The notes under the pieces: model-generated
Told to the model about the DNA's origin: nothing
Seen by the model: the letters and a program-made list of their open reading frames with translations, nothing else
Databases searched by the model: none
Shown: positions 44,859-54,019 of the stretch, piece after piece
Position numbering within the stretch: the stretch's first letter is position 1
Layout: the number at the start of each line of letters is the position of its first letter
DNA from: Rhodoferax sp.
Lineage (GTDB): Bacteria; Pseudomonadota; Gammaproteobacteria; Burkholderiales; Burkholderiaceae_C
DNA: 64,000 nucleotides
Direction: 5' to 3'
Assembly (NCBI RefSeq): GCF_030697375.1
Contig: NZ_JAUYQD010000038.1
Span: forward strand, 124,001-188,000
Made by a program: the position numbers and the translations under genes

Positions 44859-47003
44859 TTAGTGCACCCGCATGCCCGCCTGCGCCCCGGCAAAGGGCTC
44901 CAGCACATAAATGCCGGGGGTGGCTTTTTCGTCCGCGTGGCTGGCGGCCAGCACCATGCCCTCGCTCATGCCGAATTTCATCTTGCGCGGCGCCAGGTTG
45001 GCCACCATCACGGTGAGCTTGCCGATGAGCTGCTCGGGCTGGTAGCTGCTGGCAATGCCGGAGAACACATTGCGGGTGGTGGGCTGGCCGTCGGAGTCTT
45101 TCTCGCCCACGTCCAGCGTCAGGCGCAGCAGCTTGGTGGAGCCTTCCACGGCTTCGCAGTTGATGATCTTGGCGATGCGCAGGTCGATCTTGGCGAAGTC
45201 GTCGATGCCAATGGTCGGCGCCAGCGCCTCGCCGCCCGGGGCGTTGGGGTCCACCGGCGTGGCGGGTACTGCTGCTTTTGCTATCTTTTTGGGAGCTGCT
45301 TGCGCAGGTTCTACAAGGGCTAGAGGCTCTTTTGGCTCGAAAAGTGCGTCCAGTTGCTCGGGCGTGACGCGTTGCATCAGGTGCTGGTAGGTGGCGATGG
45401 CGTCCACATCGGCGCTGGCATTCCAGTCTTGCATGCTGGTGCCGACAAAGCCTTGCACCGCGTTCGCCAGGGAGGGCAGCACCGGCGCCAAGTAGCGGGT
45501 CAGGGCCGCAAAGGTGTTGATCAGCACCGAACACACTTGGTGCAGCGCCTCGTTGTTGGCCGTGTCTTTGGCCAGGTCCCAGGGCTTGTTCTGGTCCACA
45601 TAGGCGTTGACCTTGTCGGCCAGCAGCATGATCTCGCGGGTGGCCTTGCCAAATTCGCGGGCGTCGTAGAGCTGGGCCAGGGTGTCGGCCGAACCGCGCA
45701 CCTCGGCCAGCAGGGCCGTGCCTTGCGCGCCAAAGGCATGGGTGAGCTGGCCGTCGAAGCGCTTGGTCAGAAAACCCGCCGCCCGTGATGCGATATTCAC
45801 AAACTTACCAATCAAATCACTGTTGACCCGCGCCATGAAGTCGTCGGCGTTGAAGTCGATGTCTTCGTTGCGGGCCGAGAGCTTGGCCGCCAGGTAGTAG
45901 CGCAGCCACTCGGGGTTCATCCCCAGGCTCAGGTACTTGAGCGGGTCCAGGCCGGTGCCGCGGCTCTTGCTCATTTTTTCGCCGTTGTTCACGGTCAAGA
46001 AGCCGTGCACAAACACGTTGTCCGGTGTCTTGCGGCCGCTGAAATGCAGCATGGCGGGCCAGAACAGGGTGTGGAAAGTGACGATGTCCTTGCCAATGAA
46101 GTGGTACTGCTCCAGGTCCGGGTTGGCCATGTAGGCAGCGTAGTCCAGGCCGCGCTTTTCCAGCAGGTTTTTCAATGAGGCCAGGTAGCCCACGGGCGCG
46201 TCCAGCCACACATAGAAGTATTTGCCCGGTGCGTCGGGGATCTCGATGCCGAAGTACGGCGCGTCGCGGGAGATGTCCCAGTCGCCCAGGCCTTCGCTCT
46301 TGGAGCCGTCGGGGTTGGTGCGGACGGAGAACCATTCCTTGATCTTGTTGGCCACCTCGGGCTGCAGCTTGCCGTCCTGGGTCCACTTCTCCAAAAATTC
46401 GACGCAGCGCGGGTCTGACAGCTTGAAGAAAAAGTGTTCGGAATTTTTGAGTTCGGGCTTGGCGCCTGAGAGAACCGAAAACGGGTTGATCAGGTCGGTG
46501 GGCGCGTAGACCGAGCCGCACACTTCGCAGTTGTCGCCGTACTGGTCCAAAGCGTGGCACTTGGGGCACTTGCCCTTGATGTAGCGGTCGGGCAAAAACA
46601 TGTTCTTCTCGGGGTCGAAGAACTGCTCAATAGTTTTGGTTTCGATCAGCGAGCCATCGGCGCGGTCGCGCAGGTCGCGGTAAATCTGGCGGGCCAGTTC
46701 GTGGTTTTCGGGGGCGTCGGTGCTGTGCCAGTTGTCAAAACTGATGTGAAAACCGTCCAGGTACTGCTTGCGGCCTGCGGCGATGTCGGCGACGAACTGC
46801 TGTGGCGTTTTGCCCGCCTTCTCGGCCGCAATCATGATGGGCGCGCCGTGCGTGTCGTCCGCACCCACAAAATCGACCGCGTTGCCCCGCATGCGCTGGA
46901 AACGCACCCAGATATCGGCCTGGATGTATTCCATGATGTGGCCGATGTGGAAGTTTCCGTTGGCGTAGGGCAGGGCGGTGGTGACGAAGAGTTGGCGTGG
47001 CAT
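44859..47003 (-). CDS. metG: Methionyl-tRNA synthetase
   Basis: 714-aa class I synthetase with HIGH motif ([11 protein letters not shown]), zinc ribbon ([18 protein letters not shown]), KMSKS motif ([11 protein letters not shown]), helical anticodon domain, and the C-terminal tRNA-binding/dimerisation domain (from about 600, [13 protein letters not shown]). The linker between anticodon and C-terminal domains (residues 556-578) is encoded by copy D of the 60-bp dispersed repeat, read through in frame, giving [12 protein letters not shown]. Transcription probably begins only about five bases before the ATG from a divergent promoter pair. Confidence 0.97.
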   Translation of the reverse strand: MPRQLFVTTALPYANGNFHIGHIMEYIQADIWVRFQRMRGNAVDFVGADDTHGAPIMIAAEKAGKTPQQFVADIAAGRKQYLDGFHISFDNWHSTDAPENHELARQIYRDLRDRADGSLIETKTIEQFFDPEKNMFLPDRYIKGKCPKCHALDQYGDNCEVCGSVYAPTDLINPFSVLSGAKPELKNSEHFFFKLSDPRCVEFLEKWTQDGKLQPEVANKIKEWFSVRTNPDGSKSEGLGDWDISRDAPYFGIEIPDAPGKYFYVWLDAPVGYLASLKNLLEKRGLDYAAYMANPDLEQYHFIGKDIVTFHTLFWPAMLHFSGRKTPDNVFVHGFLTVNNGEKMSKSRGTGLDPLKYLSLGMNPEWLRYYLAAKLSARNEDIDFNADDFMARVNSDLIGKFVNIASRAAGFLTKRFDGQLTHAFGAQGTALLAEVRGSADTLAQLYDAREFGKATREIMLLADKVNAYVDQNKPWDLAKDTANNEALHQVCSVLINTFAALTRYLAPVLPSLANAVQGFVGTSMQDWNASADVDAIATYQHLMQRVTPEQLDALFEPKEPLALVEPAQAAPKKIAKAAVPATPVDPNAPGGEALAPTIGIDDFAKIDLRIAKIINCEAVEGSTKLLRLTLDVGEKDSDGQPTTRNVFSGIASSYQPEQLIGKLTVMVANLAPRKMKFGMSEGMVLAASHADEKATPGIYVLEPFAGAQAGMRVH
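45274..45337 (+). repeat. 60-bp dispersed repeat, copy D, inside metG
   Basis: Blocks TTTTGCTATC, GGAGCTGCTTGCGCA and GGGCTAGAGGC are present on the + strand, antisense to metG. The element is an in-frame part of metG with no stop and encodes residues 556-578 in the inter-domain linker. Its frame is the same as that used by copy E in the formate dehydrogenase gene. Confidence 0.87.
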
Positions 47004-47010
47004 GGGGGCA

Positions 47011-47062
47011 GGGCTTTCTAGAGACAGCCCCGATTTTAATCGGGCCTCCCTCTAGAATGCCC
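47011..47062. promoter_or_regulatory. Near-symmetric divergent promoter pair, metG / Sel1-protein gene
   Basis: Two 25-base arms (47011-47035 and 47038-47062) are inverted copies, matching at 21 of 25 positions around a TT centre. Each arm carries a -10-like box near its outer end: TAGAAA leftward (47015-47020) and TAGAAT rightward (47053-47058). CCGATT lies 17 bases upstream of each, which would be the -35. Predicted starts are near 47008 for metG and 47065 for the rightward cluster. A GGGAGG Shine-Dalgarno precedes the rightward ATG. Confidence 0.55.
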
Positions 47063-47085
47063 GGAAGATAAAAAGGGAGGTTGGG

Positions 47086-48549
47086 ATGTGGAAAAAAATA
47101 TGGATGATGGGTTTCTTGTTTCTGGCCTGCTTGGCACAGGCGCAAGAGCAGAAATTTAGCTGTGAAGAGTTGTGGCGGAGCCTCCCTGCGGGCACGCAGT
47201 TCGATGGCGTCAATATCGAGCAGCGACTGGCGGCATTGCCTTCAAATGCAGAGAATTGGGGTTTTGAAGGACTCATGCGGATTTGTGGGGTGGGCCTACC
47301 CATGGACTTCGGTAAGGGCTTGGCACTATTGGAGCGTGCAGCGCTAGCCGGGAACAAAGATGCAATCAGCTTATTGCTTGTAGGGTATACAACGGGCCAA
47401 CTCGGTTTTCCAAAAGATGTACCAATCGCGCTGAAGTGGCTGAGGTTTGGCGCCGAAAACGGCGACCCGGCGTTGCAGAAGGCGCTGGGTGAAGCGTCGC
47501 TATCTGGGGAGTTGGGGCCAGTGGACCGCGCGAACGCAGAACGCTGGCTTACCAAGGCGGCGGCCAGTGGGTATGGCCCGGCCATGGCCGCACTGGGCTG
47601 GTTGTATTTCGATTCCAAGCGGTATGACTTGGCCTTGCCTTGGTTGCGATTGGCCGCAGCGGGAGGCAATGCAGAAGTCTACGATTTACTGGTTTGGATA
47701 TACACAGAAGGGAAGGGGGTTCCCGTAGATGAAAAGCAGGCCTTCCATTGGGCTCAGCTGGCGGTGGACCAGGGGTCGCTTCAGGCCTACCAACGGATGG
47801 AAGGGCTGGTAGCCCAATTTCGGGGCGGTCAGGAGGAGGCTGTGAAATGGCTTCGCAAGGCGGCAGATTCAGGTTCGGCGAACGCACAGTATCTGCTTGG
47901 TGATGCCTACGAGGTGGGCGTGGGAGTTGCCAAAGACGAAATGCAGGCAGAGCATTGGTGGGCCAAGGCCGCTGCTGCGGGTTCTGCGGCGGGGCGCGCC
48001 AAGGTCGAGAGTCGTGCAAAGTGGCGTCAACAAGCTGCGGACCGTGAGCAAGAAGCATTGCGGATACGCGAGGCTGCCAAGGACGGCACGGCCAAATCGC
48101 AGCTCAATCTGGCCCGTTATTTGGATAAATGGGGTAGCCAGAAGGACTCCGTTGAAGCCTATCGGCAGGCGATTCAGTTGGGTAGTTTGAATGCCCTGGT
48201 GGAGCTAGGGTCCAAGCTGGTTTACGCTGATCGCGGCGATGCAATGCGGCAAGAGGGGGTCCAATTGGTACAGCAGGCCGCCGCGCAAAAACACAGGGAT
48301 GCGGTGCTGTGGCTCATGCGTGCCTACCTGGATGGTAGCGTGGTGCCGCGCAACCTGGTTGTCGCCTATGCGCTGGATGTGTTGGTGACCACCGACGCAA
48401 GCCAATTGGAACAGTCGCTGCAAAACTACCACGCGTCCTTCGATGAGCCGTTGACAGCCAAGGAACTGGCGCGAGCGCAGCAATTGGCGCGGGTGTTGTC
48501 CCAACCCGGCAACTTTTTGATTGCGCTGAACGCGGCCCTTGCGCAGTGA
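47086..48549 (+). CDS. Exported Sel1-repeat protein
   Basis: 487-aa protein with a signal peptide ending LAQAQ and a superhelix of Sel1/TPR-like repeats, several recognisable by the A-x-G-x(3)-A pattern (AALAGNKDAISLLLVGY, AASGYGPAMAALGWLYF, AADSGSANAQYLLGDAYEVG, AQKHRDAVLWLMRAYLDG). Sel1 proteins act as scaffolds for protein contacts, often in the envelope. It leads a four-gene rightward cluster. The gap to the next gene is 55 bases, wider than the later gaps. The partner is unknown. Confidence 0.85.
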   Translation: MWKKIWMMGFLFLACLAQAQEQKFSCEELWRSLPAGTQFDGVNIEQRLAALPSNAENWGFEGLMRICGVGLPMDFGKGLALLERAALAGNKDAISLLLVGYTTGQLGFPKDVPIALKWLRFGAENGDPALQKALGEASLSGELGPVDRANAERWLTKAAASGYGPAMAALGWLYFDSKRYDLALPWLRLAAAGGNAEVYDLLVWIYTEGKGVPVDEKQAFHWAQLAVDQGSLQAYQRMEGLVAQFRGGQEEAVKWLRKAADSGSANAQYLLGDAYEVGVGVAKDEMQAEHWWAKAAAAGSAAGRAKVESRAKWRQQAADREQEALRIREAAKDGTAKSQLNLARYLDKWGSQKDSVEAYRQAIQLGSLNALVELGSKLVYADRGDAMRQEGVQLVQQAAAQKHRDAVLWLMRAYLDGSVVPRNLVVAYALDVLVTTDASQLEQSLQNYHASFDEPLTAKELARAQQLARVLSQPGNFLIALNAALAQ

Positions 48550-48604
48550 ACGCGAAGATCGCTTTTCCCGTTTTGGACCGGACGATTTGTTAGTGGAGTG
48601 ATGG

Positions 48605-50566
48605 ATGCATATTCTTTTTCGCGGTTTTTTTCTTGTGTTTTTTTCGTGCTTGGTGCCCATTGCGGGGGCTGCGACGGCGGCGGACTTCAAAATCGTTGCG
48701 GTGCCCGGGTGGGTCCAGACGGTTGCTTCCGAAAACGATGCGCCCATTCCAGAGGAAAAGCAAAGCGCTGGCATGTCCTACTTGCTGCTGGATCGGCAGA
48801 TCTTTGTCAAAGGGAATGACAAGCAGGCCTATAGCCACATGGCTGTGAAAGTGCAGAACGAAAGTGGGCTGGAAAGAGCGGCCCGTATCGAAATTGAATT
48901 CGACCCTTCCTACCACGCCTTGCAACTGCATTACGTGAATATTGTCAGGGGTGAAAAAGTCATTTCCAAACTCACGGCCAAGGCGGTGCAGGTGCTGCAA
49001 CGCGAGAAGTCGCTGGAGTACCAGATTTACGACGGAACCAAAACCGCGAATCTAATTTTGGATGACGTGCGCGTCGGTGACGTTGTGGAATACGCCTATA
49101 CCCGGCGTGGAAGCAATCCCGTTTTCGGCGGAAAGCACTACGGACAGATGGATTTGCAGTGGGGCTTTCCGGTGCAAAAGCTCTATGCACGCATCGTCAC
49201 GGAGCCAGGGCGCGATCCAGCGATTCGCCTGGTGAACACGCGGCAGGAGGCCACGGTGCGTAGGGTGGGGGGCATGCAGTCTTACGAGTGGAGCTTGTCC
49301 AACGTTGAGGGGCTCAGTTTCAAAGACGACACTCCGCGTTGGTTTGATCCTTATGCCAGTATCCAGTGGAGTGATTTCCAAACATGGCAGGCGGTGGTGC
49401 AGTGGGCGGTTCCCCTGTACAAGACACCATCGTCGTTGAGCAAGGAATTGCAGGAGGAAGTTGAGCGCATCAAGGCCGCCACGACCTCTGCCGGTGAACG
49501 GACTGTGGAGGTCTTGCGATTTGTTCAAAAAAATGTGCGCTATCTGGGTGTGGAGGTCGGTGCCGGCTCCCATGCGCCAACACAACCTGATGTGGTCATG
49601 GCGCGGCGGTTTGGCGATTGCAAAGACAAGACCTTGCTGACCTTGACTCTACTCAAGGCTTTGGGGATTGAAGCCCACCCTGCCCTGGTTAATTCCAAAG
49701 TCAGAATGGGCATTCGTGAGTATCTGGCAATGCCTGGGGCGTTTGACCATGTGATTGTCCGTGTCAAATTGGATGGTGGCACCTACTGGCTCGACCCTAC
49801 GCGACCTGCGCAAATGGGGATGCTTGAGAGCATTTCACAGCCAAATTTCGGCTATGCCCTGGTACTGGAGTCGGGGGAGTCGGCTTTAACTCCGATGGAG
49901 CCTGGGTCTGCTGCGCTGTATACCCGCCGGGTGATTTCGGTGCTGGATATGCGTGGGGGCTTGAAAATCCCGATTCCCTTCACGGTGACCTCCACTCTGG
50001 AAGGGGGCAGTGCCGAGCAACTGCGTTCTATTTTGGCCAAAGAGTCACGTGAGGAATACCAAAAGCATCTGGTCAACTACTTTGCCCGCTATTACCCGGA
50101 TATCGTGGTGGACCGCCCTTATGAGGTGGTGGACAACAAGGCGACCAATCAGATCCTCTTGACCGAGTATTACCGGCTCACGGATTTTTGGAAAAAGGCG
50201 AAAGATGAACAAATGGAGGGCTACGTAGCCAGCCCGGACGTTAACGACTACCTGCGTGCTCCGCAAAACACGGTGCGCACCGAGCCCCTCGCGCTGTACC
50301 ACCCCATCGATATCCGGCAAACCACGCTTGTTCAGGTGCCTGCGTCCTGGAAATTGAAGGCCGGCACTTCGGAAATTAAGGACACCGTGTTTTTCGTGGA
50401 AAGTTCTGCCGCGGTCAAGCCAGGCCTTTTGACATTGGTGGACACCTACCGCAGCCTGTCAGATGCTGTGGAATCGCAAGCCCTGCCCACGTATCTGTCC
50501 AATGCCAAGAAGGCCAGAAATATGCTGGGTTACACCTTGTCGCGGTCTGCGAACGACGCGGAGTAG
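48605..50566 (+). CDS. Exported DUF3857 and transglutaminase-like protein
   Basis: 653-aa protein with a signal peptide (LFRGFFLVFFSCLVPIAGAATAA), an N-terminal DUF3857 domain (about 60-220, with VRVGDVVEYAYTRRGSNP), a transglutaminase-like domain (about 270-405), and a C-terminal DUF3858-like beta region. The papain-like triad is complete: Cys339 in FGDCKDKTLL, His382 in AFDHVIV and Asp397 in YWLDPTRP. It may cleave or cross-link peptides in the periplasm. An ATG at 48601 is out of frame, so 48605 is used. It is second in the exported cluster. Confidence 0.88.
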   Translation: MHILFRGFFLVFFSCLVPIAGAATAADFKIVAVPGWVQTVASENDAPIPEEKQSAGMSYLLLDRQIFVKGNDKQAYSHMAVKVQNESGLERAARIEIEFDPSYHALQLHYVNIVRGEKVISKLTAKAVQVLQREKSLEYQIYDGTKTANLILDDVRVGDVVEYAYTRRGSNPVFGGKHYGQMDLQWGFPVQKLYARIVTEPGRDPAIRLVNTRQEATVRRVGGMQSYEWSLSNVEGLSFKDDTPRWFDPYASIQWSDFQTWQAVVQWAVPLYKTPSSLSKELQEEVERIKAATTSAGERTVEVLRFVQKNVRYLGVEVGAGSHAPTQPDVVMARRFGDCKDKTLLTLTLLKALGIEAHPALVNSKVRMGIREYLAMPGAFDHVIVRVKLDGGTYWLDPTRPAQMGMLESISQPNFGYALVLESGESALTPMEPGSAALYTRRVISVLDMRGGLKIPIPFTVTSTLEGGSAEQLRSILAKESREEYQKHLVNYFARYYPDIVVDRPYEVVDNKATNQILLTEYYRLTDFWKKAKDEQMEGYVASPDVNDYLRAPQNTVRTEPLALYHPIDIRQTTLVQVPASWKLKAGTSEIKDTVFFVESSAAVKPGLLTLVDTYRSLSDAVESQALPTYLSNAKKARNMLGYTLSRSANDAE

Positions 50567-50588
50567 CTGGAATTTTTCAAGGACTTGT

Positions 50589-51305
50589 TTGCCGAAACTC
50601 TCTTGGCCTTGCACGGCCGCAATCTTGGCTTTGGCACTCTCGCTGTGTTGGCCTGCTGCGCACGCCGCTGACATTCCCTGGATATGGCATTCCAGCGACG
50701 CGCCCGCACAGGCGCAGGAAATGGCGGTGTTGTTGGACCACTTGCAGTTGTCTGGTGATGGCATCGAGATTCGGCTGCGCAAAAAAATGCTGCTGGTCGA
50801 CCCAGCGACCCGGGTTACGCCGGTGGTGCATGTGCAATCCGATGCCAAAAACATGCCGCGTTTGGGCTCGCGTCAGACCGAGGCCATCGCCCGGGCCGTG
50901 CTAGCGGCGAGCCTGCGCTCTACGTCGGGCTGGGTGCAACTGGATTTTGAGGCGCTGGAGAGCCAGAGGGACTATTACGTTCGCCTGGTCTCCACATTGC
51001 GCAGTCGCATTGCGCCTTCCATCAAACTCAGCGTGACCGTCATGGCGGGGTGGTGCGCGCACCAGGGCTTGCTCGCACAATTGCGCGCAGACGAAGTGGT
51101 GCCTATGTTTTTTCACATGGGTCCGCAGGCCGATGCGTACAGGGCGCGCTTGCAGCGCACGCCAGAGCAGTTCGACCCACGCTGTCGACAGCAGGCTGCG
51201 GGCTTTGCGGTGCAAGAAGAACCTGCTTTGGAGGTGCAGCGGCGCTATGAGCGCCGCTACTGGTTTAACTACCAAGCCTGGAACAATTTTTCAATGGGAG
51301 AGTGA
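50589..51305 (+). CDS. Exported DUF3142 family protein
   Basis: 238-aa protein. I chose the TTG at 50589, five bases after AAGGA, because it gives a clean signal peptide (PKLSWPCTAAILALALSLCWPAAHAA). The mature part starts DIPWIWHSSDAP and continues VQLDFEALESQRDYYVRLVSTLRSRI, LSVTVMAGWCAHQG and DEVVPMFFHMGP, the order typical of DUF3142, which resembles a TIM-barrel glycosidase-like fold with acidic residues after the strand VQLDFEA. The function is unknown. The longer frame from 50463 overlaps the previous gene and has no export signal. It ends one base before the next start. Confidence 0.75.
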   Translation: MPKLSWPCTAAILALALSLCWPAAHAADIPWIWHSSDAPAQAQEMAVLLDHLQLSGDGIEIRLRKKMLLVDPATRVTPVVHVQSDAKNMPRLGSRQTEAIARAVLAASLRSTSGWVQLDFEALESQRDYYVRLVSTLRSRIAPSIKLSVTVMAGWCAHQGLLAQLRADEVVPMFFHMGPQADAYRARLQRTPEQFDPRCRQQAAGFAVQEEPALEVQRRYERRYWFNYQAWNNFSMGE

Positions 51306-51306
51306 T

Positions 51307-54015
51307 ATGCGTTTGCAACAGTATGCGATGGCGGGCCTGGGTTTGAGCGGGGCTTTGCTTCTGGGGGTGGCGTGGGCGGCGCAGAAGGATGTGCCGACTG
51401 TTTACCGTGACAACGCAGAAACCAGGGACAGCTTTGTGCAGCGTGCCGAACCGGATTTGCACCACACCAAGCTATTCAAGTTGGGGCAACTGGGAGTGCT
51501 GGTTCCCAGCTATGGGCGTGAGCCCTTGTTTCTGGCCTACCGTGCCATGGTGCTTGGGCGTGCCGGGGTCGAAAAGCAAGCGGCAGACACGCCGCGCCCC
51601 GTTTCTGAGTCCGAAGACATCACGGGTGGAATGGCGGTCTGGCTGGACGCTCGGGCTACGGTGATCCAGACGCCTCCAGCGCAAGCATTGGTACAAGAAC
51701 ACAATTTTGGGGGGCAGGCTTACGGCTCGTATTTGAATTGTGGCAACGCTGCGTTCAACTTTGCTGCGGAGACCTTGCAGACCCTGAAAACCAATAAAAA
51801 AGTGGACAAGCCCGCATTGGAGGCCTGGGTGGCTGCGCAAGACACGGTGTTTGCGCTGTGCGGCAATGAGGGCACAGATGCCGGTGTGCCCCGCACCATT
51901 CCGGCGGAACTGGGGGCCGGCACGCCCCTGTATCTGCGCCAACTGCGCCAATACCAGGTTGCGGCGGCCTATTTTTATGCCGAAAATTACAGCGAGGCCG
52001 TGCGCCGCTTTGATGAAATTGCCGCCATCAAGGTCCATCCCCTGCGGGCGTGGGCAAGCCATGCTGCCATGCGCGCCTTGCTGCGCTCGGCCAGCCTGGA
52101 CCGCTCCTTCATGCAGCGCATTGGTGCAATCAAAAACAGCAGCGAACCGCCCGCAAACAAGGTCGTGGCCATGGACAGCGCCAACACCGAAAACCAGCGC
52201 AACATGCAGCGTGTGTTCGATCAAATCGCTGCACGCTCCAAAGCCATATTGGCCGACAAAACCTTGGCCAACATCCATCTGCCTGCAAACCGACTGGTAA
52301 AACAGGCGGCGCTGATGATTGTTCCCAACCAGGTGTACAGCGAACTCAGCGCGGCGCTGGGGCGCTTTGACAAAGACGTCGACAGCAGCGGCGAACTGGA
52401 CGATTGGCGCATTTTGGGCGACCAGTTGTTCGATTGGGGTTGGAATGCGGACCTCATCGCCCAACTGCGTGGGCAATATGCGTATTTCGACTGGATTCGC
52501 ACTGTGCAAGGCTGCACGGACAACCCGCGGTCTCCCAATTTTTCTGGCCGATGTGAGCAGGAAAACATACACGCCTTGGAGCTATGGAAATCCAGCCGCA
52601 GCCGGGCATGGCTGGTGGCCACGTTGATGACAGCCCGTAGCCTGACACCGCCGATAGAGGAGGCCTTGGAGGCCGCCCAACAAGTCAACAGCCAAGAAAT
52701 GGAGTATTTGACCCTGCGCTACTACATGGCCCGATTGCTGCGCCAGGCGGGTCGGTATGAGCCAGCCCGCGTGCTGGTCGAGCAGGTGCTGAGCGGAGCC
52801 GGGCGCCAAATTCCCCGCGAGCTGTTGAAAAATACCGCCAGCGCCAACAGCCTGTTTCAGCAAGAGGGTTTGGCGCTGGCTAAAAACGACGCACAAGCCG
52901 TGCCGTTTTTGCTGCGCGATGCGGCGCGGCGCCTGGGTGCAGACGGTGACGAACTGCTGAACCGCCGCCTGTCGTCCGAAGACCTGCTGCGATGGGCCCA
53001 AATCCCCGGTGTGGACGCCAACTTGCGCCACCAATTGCTGGTCGCCAGTTGGTGGCGTGCCGACCTGGTTGAAAACGCGCCCGTGGCTGAAAAGGCGGCA
53101 CGCCACGTTGCGGATCTGCAATCGAATCTGCGGGACGCGGCCACCAGCTATTTGAAGATCAATGATGTGCAAGAACGGCATTATTTTCTGGCCAGGATGG
53201 CCCTTGCGTACCGCATCTCTCCGCAGGTATTTTTGATCAGCAAAGACTTTGCGGGGCGTCGCAAACCCGGTGCGGCCGACTTCTGGTGTTCCTTTGCCAG
53301 CGAGGATTTCAAGACGCAAGCACGCCTCCAACGGGTGCCTGTGGATACCCGCGAGCTGAGCATGAACCCCGCGGCGCGCGACAAGGAACTGGCCAAATTA
53401 CGCAGCCTCGGCAGTGGGGCGGACTGGATGGCGCGTGTGGCCCTGGGCCGTGCCAAAACACAGGCGATGGACGCCACCCTGCAAGCCATGCTGGACGCGG
53501 TGGTGAAATCGGAAGCGCTGAACTGCACCAGTGCCGAGGCGGACAGCTTGGTTCAAGCAGCCAAACAAGCGTTGGCCAACGTGCCGGCTAACAACGGGCG
53601 TGTGGTCACCGAAGCCGAAGTGCGGGCGGTGTACGAAAAGTACAAAAGCGGGAATGCCGGAAAGACGGAATACCACGCGTCGCACATCTTGCTCAAATCC
53701 GAATCCGAGGCGCTTGCTGCCTTAGGCAGTATTCAAAGCGGCACCAGCTTTGAAGAGACTGCCAGGAAGCAATCCATCGATGGCAGTTCCGCCAAAAACG
53801 GAGGCGATCTGGGTTGGCAATTGGCGGAAACCTATGTCAAACCGTTTGAGAACGCCCTGCGCTCCCTGGGCGCGCCGGGGCTCTTGCCCCAGCCCGTCAA
53901 AACGCCTTTTGGCTGGCATGTGATTCGGGTGCAGGGCATGCGGCCATTTGCTTTGCCTGGCTTCGAAGAAGTCCGCGCGTCCATTGAAAAGGAATTGCGC
54001 AAACAGCCGAAGTGA
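51307..54015 (+). CDS. Large exported protein with C-terminal parvulin (PpiC-type) domain
   Basis: 902-aa protein with a signal peptide (GLGLSGALLLGVAWAA) and about 770 residues of helical, TPR-like sequence (for example YQVAAAYFYAENYSEAVRRFDEIAA). A parvulin peptidyl-prolyl isomerase domain follows (about 788-885), with HASHILLKSE, ARKQSIDGSSAKNGGDLGWQL and PVKTPFGWHVIRVQG. Parvulins of the envelope (PpiD, SurA) fold exported proteins; a parvulin at the end of such a long helical scaffold is unusual. The ATG at 51307 follows the DUF3142 stop by one base, so translation is coupled. Confidence 0.85.
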   Translation: MRLQQYAMAGLGLSGALLLGVAWAAQKDVPTVYRDNAETRDSFVQRAEPDLHHTKLFKLGQLGVLVPSYGREPLFLAYRAMVLGRAGVEKQAADTPRPVSESEDITGGMAVWLDARATVIQTPPAQALVQEHNFGGQAYGSYLNCGNAAFNFAAETLQTLKTNKKVDKPALEAWVAAQDTVFALCGNEGTDAGVPRTIPAELGAGTPLYLRQLRQYQVAAAYFYAENYSEAVRRFDEIAAIKVHPLRAWASHAAMRALLRSASLDRSFMQRIGAIKNSSEPPANKVVAMDSANTENQRNMQRVFDQIAARSKAILADKTLANIHLPANRLVKQAALMIVPNQVYSELSAALGRFDKDVDSSGELDDWRILGDQLFDWGWNADLIAQLRGQYAYFDWIRTVQGCTDNPRSPNFSGRCEQENIHALELWKSSRSRAWLVATLMTARSLTPPIEEALEAAQQVNSQEMEYLTLRYYMARLLRQAGRYEPARVLVEQVLSGAGRQIPRELLKNTASANSLFQQEGLALAKNDAQAVPFLLRDAARRLGADGDELLNRRLSSEDLLRWAQIPGVDANLRHQLLVASWWRADLVENAPVAEKAARHVADLQSNLRDAATSYLKINDVQERHYFLARMALAYRISPQVFLISKDFAGRRKPGAADFWCSFASEDFKTQARLQRVPVDTRELSMNPAARDKELAKLRSLGSGADWMARVALGRAKTQAMDATLQAMLDAVVKSEALNCTSAEADSLVQAAKQALANVPANNGRVVTEAEVRAVYEKYKSGNAGKTEYHASHILLKSESEALAALGSIQSGTSFEETARKQSIDGSSAKNGGDLGWQLAETYVKPFENALRSLGAPGLLPQPVKTPFGWHVIRVQGMRPFALPGFEEVRASIEKELRKQPK

Positions 54016-54019
54016 GCTG

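Noticed and set aside
44206..45534. 442-aa minus-strand frame overlapping metG and the DUF1275 gene
   Set aside because: A frame-shifted shadow of metG and its neighbour, Arg/Gly/His-rich, with no start or domain support.
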